From VYFG01 sp022827325 (GTDB lineage: Bacteria; Pseudomonadota; Gammaproteobacteria; Arenicellales; Poriferihabitantaceae): a stretch of 6,258 bases of DNA. The stretch spans positions 1-6,258 of the forward strand of contig JAJDTE010000012.1 of NCBI GenBank assembly GCA_022827325.1, read 5' to 3'. Numbering within the stretch: position 1 is the stretch's first letter; each line of letters begins with the position of its first letter. The translations under genes were made by a program, and so were the position numbers. Of the stretch, positions 1-5,895 are shown in pieces. Under the pieces are notes generated by a model. It searched no databases. It was given only the letters and a program-made list of their open reading frames with translations, and was not told the origin of the DNA.

Positions 1-159
1 CCAGTCCTCGCCCGCGTAGATCGGGAAATAGCGGCCGGCATAGACGCCGCGGACCATGTCCGGGCTGCCGGTGCGCTCGATGAACGGCGATTCCTCGAAC
101 CGGCGGGCGCTGACGGCGACCGTGTTCTTGAGATCGGAGGACTCCTGAAGATTGCTCAT
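1..159 (-). CDS. Aminomethyltransferase (GcvT/DmdA-like) family protein, N-terminal 53 residues, runs off the window
   Basis: The frame is open from the ATG at 157-159 to base 1 and reads MSNLQESSDLKNTVAVSARR, then a segment with ESPFIERTGSPDMVRG and VYAGRYFPIYAGEDW. The RTGSPDMVRGVYAGRYFPIY block resembles, from memory, the start of GcvT-related aminomethyltransferase family proteins of alphaproteobacteria. Members of that family use tetrahydrofolate to take a one-carbon unit from glycine, dimethylglycine, sarcosine or DMSP. The catalytic and folate-binding parts lie outside the window, so the substrate cannot be named. No strong Shine-Dalgarno precedes the ATG; the upstream minus-strand bases are AACGATTAAAGT. 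High GC (about 70%) matches the gene at the other edge and contrasts with the module between them. The gene is divergent from the ureohydrolase gene and probably belongs to the native backbone. That a real coding start lies here is fairly sure; the family call is moderate because only 53 residues are visible. Confidence 0.6.
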   Translation of the reverse strand, partial: MSNLQESSDLKNTVAVSARRFEESPFIERTGSPDMVRGVYAGRYFPIYAGEDW

Positions 160-333
160 ACTTTAATCGTTCTGATCATTCTGGCCGACATCCGGTTGGG
201 CACCCATTGAAACCGGGGAAGAGTAACAAATTAACGGGAACCCTAGAATGATATCGGCATTGGCCAGCTGGAAGTTGCGCGGCATTGGAATGTGCGTTGA
301 GAAAGCCATCCACCCAAGTCAGCAAAATTTCCG
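160..333. other. Intergenic gap between the module and the GcvT-like gene
   Basis: No convincing gene is seen. The NACHT-nuclease gene ends at 334-336 and the GcvT-like gene starts at 159 on the same strand. I find no GC-rich stem followed by a T-run on the minus strand, so a classical terminator for the module is not apparent and read-through into the GcvT-like gene is possible. A small inverted repeat CCGGTT/AACCGG (192-197 and 211-216) and a 9-base direct repeat CGGCATTGG (255-263 and 280-288) are present. Both are short enough to be chance. I could not assign a promoter for the GcvT-like gene. Confidence 0.6.
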
Positions 334-3300
334 TTACGGGTTGTCGTCAGGGTTCGAAACATCGATTACGCAGGCCGATATTCTTCTGTTCTCATCCGCC
401 GACAGAGACTCACGAAGTCTGTCTTCCAGTTCAACCGCACTGCCCGGTCGTTTGCCGCTTGGGGGTGACTGAGTTCTGTCAGCACCGAACCAGAAGACCA
501 GATATATTCCATAGCCGTCAGCACATGGGTCCCGTGTATACCGTGCGATGAGCTGATTACGGATCGCACTCCACAGGTCCGGGTGGGTGTTCTTCTTTAT
601 TTCCACCGGCACTGCGAATCCCTGATCACCACCCACGGAAACCCGGATATCAGCTCTCTTGGCATCAGCATACCGGCCTTCAGGCTGCGCATCGACACCC
701 AGCGGTGCGAGACGTTTCTGCAGATTGGACAAGAATACGTCCCTGCAGGCATCTTCATGTTTCGGGCGATCCGGACGGACAGTCCCGGACTCCAGATCCC
801 AATATTGCTTGTAATCATCCGTATTGCCATTTCTTATCTCCTTCGCCATATCATGGAAATGGTACCGGGTCAGTGCTGCCAGGTCGCCGGCATTGGCCGG
901 TGCTGCGTTATTCAAGGTAGAGATGACCTGACCGATCCTCGGGTGCCGGAAACCAACCTCACGTCGGACAGCGATTTGATCAAATCGTGCGCTTTGTAAA
1001 TTACTGTGCCATTTTGACAGTTCCCTATTGGCCAGCAATGAATCAAGCGAATCGGTGGCTTCTTCCGTACCATTGGAGGACAGGTTCCCGATCAGTCGGG
1101 TAATGAAATCCGAAGCGTTCCATGCCAGGGAAACCGCCCCCGATCTCTTCAGTGAAAAAGGCGGAAAAAAACGACCAAGGGTATGGATAAGGAGTTCAAT
1201 GACCGATGATGGAAGATCATCCGGTAATAGCCACTGCCCATTCCGGCACCATAGAATGTTGGCAAGGTGTCTTGTGCGGTTCTCATTTCCCTGTATGAAA
1301 TTCTCAAATTCCTGCTGATACTGTATGGGGTCAACCAACAGGGCTGTAAAAAGCCAGTAGACACGCTGGGCCGAATTCATGCTTTTTTGACCCAGCTTTT
1401 TCCCGGTCAAGGCCAGTAATGTTTCATCGGGAACATGCCGCATGGCTGATTTCAGCAGCGGGTCCAGCAATTCAAGCTGTCGGTTCACGCAACGGGCCGG
1501 AAATGCCTTCAGCATGGCCGTTGTGCCCAACCTGGCAACCGGAACGTATTCGTCAGCATAAGCCAGTGCGTTCAGAATACCGTGCACAGCGGCTACGTGT
1601 TTCTTCTTTCCGTGAAGTACAGCGGTGACGTACCTGATCAATATTCTGGAAACCAGTTCCGGGCGCTTCTCCAAGAGCACTCGGTACCAGGGAATATCGT
1701 TCCCGGAAACTTCGGTCAGATAAAACGCAATCGCCCTCTCCATCAGGCTGTCATCCAACTGCAAGATGTCATCAGGTGAATGCATGTATTTCTCCGCAAG
1801 ACCTGCAAGGACCGGGCGCCCAAGAAAATGGGTCTTGTTCTGGATATCAATACGATTGATTTCGTCAACCGTTGGAAGATCCTTTCGATCAAGTGAACGG
1901 CACATACCACGGAGCACCGATTTGACCAACCCTTCGTCGTGGCCCAGAAAATGACGAAGCCGCTCGACAGGCGTATCACCTTCCAGATCGATGAACCGAC
2001 CGTAATACACGTCTGCCAGAACATGAAGCGGGCGGGGATGGGCAGTACCATCCTCCAACGAGGCTTGGTGAGACTTTATATAGCGTATCCATTCATCCCT
2101 CTCCTTTCGATCATCCATCTTGTGTTTGCGTTCTTTCTGCTGACGGTCCCAATGTCTCCCGTCCACCGGAGGAACAAGTAGGTCCTCCAGCCAGGACTGA
2201 TGCTTTTCATTCCTGCCTGCAACCTCCTCGATCAGATCCAGCGACAGTCCCTGATCGCCATGTTGATTTTTCACGGCATTGACGGCTTCTTCCAGCATGT
2301 ACTTGGCAAGAGTGTCTTCGGACAAGCAGGGCAGGCGCTGCAGGCACCACAATCCATAATCGGCCGGTAGGTTCGCCGGATCAAGTCGCGCCCGTACGTC
2401 ACGCATGCAAAAATGAAAACTCTCGATTCCCTGGCACTCGCGCTCGCCGGCGCACAGGACGGATTTCTGGATTTCAGGTCGGTCTTCCATCCAGGATTTT
2501 ATCCGTCTGATCGCATCTTTCTCGCCGTGACGACTGAATTCATGTTTAAGTCCGACGCCCAACCATTGATACAGGCAGGCTGGGTCAATGGATTCGCCAT
2601 GCGCCTCCAGCCCCTTGGCCAGGAGGCCCGTGGCCATCCAGGTGTAGCGGGATGAGTTGATATCGACGCCCGATTCCCAAGTGTCGGATCTCGCAACAAG
2701 CTGGTCCAGTAACGTGCGGATATCCTCGTCTGAAGAGTTTTCGGAAAGTGTGTGATACCAAAAGTATGAATAACTGCCGGTGTAGTTTGGCATAGTCGGG
2801 GCATGGAGGTAGTCAAAAACCTCTTCGGGAGTCACGAACCCGGGATAAAGCTCTGTCAGAAGATTTCCCGCAATACCATCATTAAAGTCCGTCAATGAGC
2901 CGTGACGTATATCTTCCAGTATCGACTTCATCCGGTATGCAATCCGTGAATCGGTCGGTATCCTGCGACAGACTACATCAAGCGCCGCTTCCCGCACACG
3001 CGGCCACCAAGTGTCATCACGAATGATGCTGATCAGGGTTTCATCCAGTGATGTAAATCTTTCGCCATGGGCCATGGCGTCAAGCACACAGCGGGCGAAC
3101 AGTTGATAGCCCTCATCTCGTTCGGTTCCGGATAAAATCCTCTCGAATTCCTCTTCCATGTCCGGCGTGGCAAGTGCGCCGAATGGTGACGTGGTCCAGT
3201 CCGGAGAATGAAACCATGGATTTTTTTTGGCTTCCCGGCGAAGGCCACCGAGCAATCGAAGCTTGTCCTGAATCCCGAACATCCTGGCATCGCCATACAG

Positions 3301-4407
3301 TACGACGCCCAAGGGGTCCCGATCGATGATTTCTCCGCGCCCGCCGGTACAAAGAGCAGCCAGCCATGCGGACAGCCCGCGCAGTTCGGACACCACGATC
3401 CCGTCTTTTCCGGTGACCAGGGCGAGAAGGCGTCCGGGCGGTAGCCCCGATTCTACCCGGCCGGCAATATATTCCGCCGCAAGGTATTCAGCGATTTGAC
3501 GGTGCACCGGTTCGGTTCGCCCTTCACCGGAAGCCCTGAACAGATTCCTTTGGGTTGTCTTCCTGAGCAACGATATATCCTTATAATCAAGCTCATTCAG
3601 GCAGGGAAAGTTTGCATCCGCCGCCCTGTTTGTCAGCGCATAACCGGCATTTCCCGCAATGAGTTGGCAGGCACAAAGAAATCCGGCCGACTCAAGCAGC
3701 TGGTTCTCATTGACGGGCGAGTTCCTCGTTGCGTCCTCATGTTCCCAGTTATGCTCACGGACCATTACCCGGCAGGCCATCTCGAATGTCCCTGTCCGAG
3801 TGTCCGGCCAGTTTCCACCGGAAACGGCCTTCGCCAGCATGACGAGGTTTTGGGGATTTTCCAGGAGTTCCTGAAGCCCCTTTCTGTTTGCTTCAGTGAC
3901 AAATTGTTGGGCATCAGCTGGACTGCGATCCGCACTCAGAAATCCGATGACATCATCTTCTCCGAATGGATCAAGATGCAGAATTTTGACTTGGCCATCG
4001 CCTGAAACGGCTTTCAGGCGACCTGTGTCCGACGCGCCGAACCAGTCCGCCTCCCGGCAGGACAGGCGAAACCAGGGGCGTCCCAGTTTCTCAATCTTGG
4101 AACGAATGTGATCAAGAGGTGCACGGGCATCCGGCGATCCGGCGCGTACCTCATCGAGGCCATCGATAAACAATGTCTTGCAGTACCATTCTGTATGGCA
4201 TTCTGTATCCAGTTCGATCAGGTCCCGCGCGGGCACAAAACAGGCATCCGTCCTGTCCGCTTCCTGCGCAAACACTGTCGTCTTTCCCGCACCGGGGTTG
4301 CCGAGCAGTACATAGGCGGGCAAGTTCTCGAACTCAGTGATTGGCCGAGACGGGCTGTGCTGCCCATTCTCAAGGATTTCAGTGCAATAGCGGACAATGG
4401 GGATCAT
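334..4407 (-). CDS. NACHT-type STAND NTPase with C-terminal PD-(D/E)XK nuclease-like domain (candidate defence protein)
   Basis: A 1357-residue protein, probably cytoplasmic; no signal peptide or membrane segment is apparent. The N-terminus (about 30-320) is a NACHT NTPase: Walker A GNPGAGKTT (36-44, K42), Walker B LFIDGLDEV (79-87, D82/D85/E86), a sensor-like FRLSCRE (113-119), the NPQNLVML element (184-191) and the VHRQIAEYLAAEYI helix (301-314), typical of NACHT winged-helix regions. Residues about 330-1200 are mostly helical in appearance with no domain I can name; a charged stretch lies at about 751-775. The C-terminus (about 1216-1357) looks like a PD-(D/E)XK nuclease: E1218 in a first helix, ADIR with D1253, VEIKK with E1269 and K1271, and NQLIARY with Q1285. 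The likely role is ligand-triggered oligomerisation followed by DNA cleavage. That is inferred from STAND relatives such as Avs and bNACHT proteins, many of which instead carry the effector at the N-terminus. From memory, similar uncharacterised proteins occur in other Proteobacteria. The ATG at 4405-4407 is the only usable start: the frame is open upstream but has no ATG or GTG before a stop. It overlaps the stop of the preceding ATPase gene. The reading frame is intact. Confidence 0.9.
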   Translation of the reverse strand: MIPIVRYCTEILENGQHSPSRPITEFENLPAYVLLGNPGAGKTTVFAQEADRTDACFVPARDLIELDTECHTEWYCKTLFIDGLDEVRAGSPDARAPLDHIRSKIEKLGRPWFRLSCREADWFGASDTGRLKAVSGDGQVKILHLDPFGEDDVIGFLSADRSPADAQQFVTEANRKGLQELLENPQNLVMLAKAVSGGNWPDTRTGTFEMACRVMVREHNWEHEDATRNSPVNENQLLESAGFLCACQLIAGNAGYALTNRAADANFPCLNELDYKDISLLRKTTQRNLFRASGEGRTEPVHRQIAEYLAAEYIAGRVESGLPPGRLLALVTGKDGIVVSELRGLSAWLAALCTGGRGEIIDRDPLGVVLYGDARMFGIQDKLRLLGGLRREAKKNPWFHSPDWTTSPFGALATPDMEEEFERILSGTERDEGYQLFARCVLDAMAHGERFTSLDETLISIIRDDTWWPRVREAALDVVCRRIPTDSRIAYRMKSILEDIRHGSLTDFNDGIAGNLLTELYPGFVTPEEVFDYLHAPTMPNYTGSYSYFWYHTLSENSSDEDIRTLLDQLVARSDTWESGVDINSSRYTWMATGLLAKGLEAHGESIDPACLYQWLGVGLKHEFSRHGEKDAIRRIKSWMEDRPEIQKSVLCAGERECQGIESFHFCMRDVRARLDPANLPADYGLWCLQRLPCLSEDTLAKYMLEEAVNAVKNQHGDQGLSLDLIEEVAGRNEKHQSWLEDLLVPPVDGRHWDRQQKERKHKMDDRKERDEWIRYIKSHQASLEDGTAHPRPLHVLADVYYGRFIDLEGDTPVERLRHFLGHDEGLVKSVLRGMCRSLDRKDLPTVDEINRIDIQNKTHFLGRPVLAGLAEKYMHSPDDILQLDDSLMERAIAFYLTEVSGNDIPWYRVLLEKRPELVSRILIRYVTAVLHGKKKHVAAVHGILNALAYADEYVPVARLGTTAMLKAFPARCVNRQLELLDPLLKSAMRHVPDETLLALTGKKLGQKSMNSAQRVYWLFTALLVDPIQYQQEFENFIQGNENRTRHLANILWCRNGQWLLPDDLPSSVIELLIHTLGRFFPPFSLKRSGAVSLAWNASDFITRLIGNLSSNGTEEATDSLDSLLANRELSKWHSNLQSARFDQIAVRREVGFRHPRIGQVISTLNNAAPANAGDLAALTRYHFHDMAKEIRNGNTDDYKQYWDLESGTVRPDRPKHEDACRDVFLSNLQKRLAPLGVDAQPEGRYADAKRADIRVSVGGDQGFAVPVEIKKNTHPDLWSAIRNQLIARYTRDPCADGYGIYLVFWFGADRTQSPPSGKRPGSAVELEDRLRESLSADENRRISACVIDVSNPDDNP

Positions 4408-4409
4408 CA
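4405..4409 (-). promoter_or_regulatory. Stop-start overlap TGATG coupling the two module genes
   Basis: On the minus strand the TGA stop of the ATPase gene (4409-4407) shares one base with the ATG of the NACHT-nuclease gene (4407-4405). No Shine-Dalgarno is visible in the ATPase codons just before it (TTCGACACGATC). Termination-reinitiation by the same ribosomes is therefore the simplest way for the second gene to be translated. That would tie the amount of the nuclease protein to that of the ATPase. The overlap is seen directly; the coupling is inferred. Confidence 0.75.
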
Positions 4410-5663
4410 GATCGTGTCGAACCAGTCCGTGGCCGCCCGGCTCAGGAATTCTTCAAGCGAGATGCCCTGTTCGCCGACAAGCATGGTTCGTGCAGGCTTG
4501 AATGTCTTTTCGAACTCCTCCAGACCGCGTGAATTGACAGCCTCGGGTCCGCTCTTTACCTCGATTCCGACAAGCCTGGGGCCATATGTGAGGACAAAGT
4601 CCACCTCGTGATGGCTGTGCCGCCAGTAATACACCTTGATGTCAGGCATACCCGTATTCCACAGATGGGCGCCCACGGCACTCTCTACCAGTCTGCCCCA
4701 GAAAGATCTGTCCGCCTGCGCTTCCTGGAACGAATAGCCCGAGTTCACCGACATGAAGGCAGTGTTCAGGACATTCAGCTTGGGACTTGAAGCCCTGCGG
4801 CGGTGTTGCTGGCCAGCGTACTTGGGGAGCCCGGACAGCAATCCGGACTGCGACAGCAGTTCCAGATAGTGGGCGATCGTTGTCGTATTGCCGGCATCCT
4901 GCAGCTGTCCCACCATCTTGTTGTAGGAAAGTTCCTTTCCGGAATAACTGCTGCCAAGTTCAAAGGTGCTTTTCAGTAACGCTGGCTTGTCCACCCGGGT
5001 CATGGCGAGGATATCCCTGTCCATTACCGGTTCGATCAGGGAGGCACGGATATATTCACGCCAGCGGGGCTGGTTGCTGATCAGACCTGCCGCCCCGGGA
5101 TATCCGCCAAAATAGATAAAGCTCGCCAGATCGAAATCGAAAGCGCGGGCCATCTCTGTGAATGACCAGTGGCTGACGCGGATCAATTCAAACCGCCCGG
5201 CCAGGCTTTCTGTCAGCCCCTGCTGCATCAGCAAGGGGGCCGAGCCGAGAATCACGACATGCAGGAATCTTCCGACAGCCCGGTCGGCGTCCCACAAGCC
5301 CTTGACTGTTTCCGACCACTGGGAAATTTTCTGGATTTCGTCCAATACCAGAACGAAACCCTGATCGGATTCGTCGGCTTTCCTGCGCGCTGCTTCCCAT
5401 TTGCGGACCAACCACTCCCTGTCAGGCATATCAGAAGGCCCCAAGGTCAGTTCCGCCGGCTCATCATATGGGAACGCCGGAACTGCAGGTTCCGGTTCAT
5501 CCACCGGAAGGTAGTCAAACCTGAGAGTGGTTCGACCCAATGCCTGTCTGACGAGGGTGGACTTACCGGTCTGACGGGGACCGGAGACGACGATCAGCCT
5601 TTCCGGGCGCTCTTCCAGGCGATCAACGAGGGTACGGACGTAGTGGCGCTGATATTCAGTCAT
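4407..5663 (-). CDS. AAA_14/DUF4143-family ATP-binding protein
   Basis: A 418-residue protein, close to the usual length for this family. The N-terminal AAA_14 ATPase shows Walker A SGPRQTGKST (27-36, K34), Walker B FVLVLDEIQ (103-111, D108/E109), a sensor strand VVILGSAPLL (136-145) and the family hallmark ESLAGRFE (152-159), followed by SFTEM and YFGGYPGA (184-191). A helical or winged-helix region follows (about 225-280). The C-terminal DUF4143 region (about 290-418) has E327 in LVESAVGAHL, EVDFVL (353-358) and GIEVKSG (366-372, E368/K370). This is the arrangement of a PD-(D/E)XK-like fold. The family's biochemical role is not established; members are usually annotated only as ATP-binding proteins, and some are found near defence or toxin-like genes. 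Here it is the first gene of an operon with the NACHT-nuclease, so I infer an accessory, regulatory or second-effector role. The start at 5661-5663 is supported by the alignment of the conserved N-terminus (about 25 residues before Walker A) and by the promoter-like sequence directly upstream. No Shine-Dalgarno is visible. Confidence 0.88.
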   Translation of the reverse strand: MTEYQRHYVRTLVDRLEERPERLIVVSGPRQTGKSTLVRQALGRTTLRFDYLPVDEPEPAVPAFPYDEPAELTLGPSDMPDREWLVRKWEAARRKADESDQGFVLVLDEIQKISQWSETVKGLWDADRAVGRFLHVVILGSAPLLMQQGLTESLAGRFELIRVSHWSFTEMARAFDFDLASFIYFGGYPGAAGLISNQPRWREYIRASLIEPVMDRDILAMTRVDKPALLKSTFELGSSYSGKELSYNKMVGQLQDAGNTTTIAHYLELLSQSGLLSGLPKYAGQQHRRRASSPKLNVLNTAFMSVNSGYSFQEAQADRSFWGRLVESAVGAHLWNTGMPDIKVYYWRHSHHEVDFVLTYGPRLVGIEVKSGPEAVNSRGLEEFEKTFKPARTMLVGEQGISLEEFLSRAATDWFDTI

Positions 5664-5669
5664 TCAATT

Positions 5670-5698
5670 ATATTACATTACTGAGTAATTTTACTCAA
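5670..5698 (-). promoter_or_regulatory. Candidate promoter of the ATPase-nuclease operon, possibly leaderless
   Basis: Read on the minus strand, a -35-like TTGAGT (5698-5693; 4 of 6 to TTGACA) and a -10-like TAATAT (5675-5670; 4 of 6 to TATAAT) are 17 bases apart. Transcription would begin about 5663, which is the A of the ATPase ATG. A perfect TATAAT also occurs at 5672-5667, but its spacing to TTGAGT would be 20 bases. Either choice gives an mRNA with almost no leader, which agrees with the absence of a Shine-Dalgarno. A start further upstream, for example from TATTAA at 5712-5707, cannot be excluded. Confidence 0.45.
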
Positions 5699-5707
5699 TG
5701 ATGTAAT
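5672..5707. promoter_or_regulatory. 36-bp AT-rich inverted repeat, probable operator of the module
   Basis: Arms of 17 bases (5672-5688 and 5691-5707) are separated by TT and pair at 15 of 17 positions; the outer ATTACAT/ATGTAAT and inner TGAGTAA/TTACTCA blocks are exact. The left arm also contains an 11-base near-palindrome, TTACTGAGTAA (5678-5688), centred on G5683. The repeat ends 8 bases upstream of the ATPase start codon and covers the best promoter candidate. This fits a dimeric or tetrameric repressor site, possibly recognised by a regulator encoded elsewhere, since neither module protein has an obvious DNA-binding repressor domain. The stem is too AT-rich, and wrongly placed, to be a convincing terminator. 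Confidence 0.65.
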
Positions 5708-5895
5708 TAATACTTTTCAGCAGCATGAGACGGCTGAGGAAGCTCGGACAGTACAGACCCAAGATATCCAGTCTTGCGATTGCCACACGATCCAGAACCG
5801 GATACTGTAATGTATGCCGACCGTGAAACCCACGATACAGTAGCAGACCCCTACCGTCAGCCTGATGACTTCGATTTCTATGGATCAGGCAGGCC
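5708..5895. other. Remainder of the divergent intergenic region
   Basis: No convincing gene on either strand. Short open frames here lack start context and recognisable protein content. The region separates the AT-rich operator of the acquired module from the ureohydrolase start and presumably contains the ureohydrolase promoter. Its right part may be what is left of the native control region shared with the GcvT-like gene before the module was inserted. Confidence 0.5.
5780..5808 (+). promoter_or_regulatory. Weak candidate promoter for the ureohydrolase gene
   Basis: TTGCCA (5780-5785; 5 of 6 to TTGACA) lies 17 bases before TACTGT (5803-5808; 3 of 6 to TATAAT, but keeping the first two and last positions). 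The leader would be about 80 bases. The -10 element overlaps one arm of a 7-base inverted repeat TACTGTA/TACAGTA (5803-5809 and 5836-5842), which could be a regulator site or chance. Confidence 0.25.

Noticed and set aside
192..216. Inverted repeat CCGGTT/AACCGG as a terminator or operator
   Set aside because: Only six bases per arm with a 13-base loop and no following T-run; expected by chance.
255..288. Direct repeat CGGCATTGG as an attachment site or target duplication
   Set aside because: Both copies lie on the same side of the module and no matching copy was seen at the other end.
3496..4611. Plus-strand open frames of 169 and 167 codons opposite the NACHT domain
   Set aside because: They are antisense to the Walker and winged-helix regions, overlap both genes, and show no family motifs or start context.
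5169..5684. Plus-strand open frame of 171 codons opposite the ATPase gene
   Set aside because: It lies antisense to conserved AAA_14 motifs and has no recognisable protein features; it is a by-product of the minus-strand gene.
5672..5707. Palindrome as the end of a transposon or a Rho-independent terminator
   Set aside because: No transposase or second copy is visible, the stem is AT-rich, and it sits directly before a start codon rather than after a gene.
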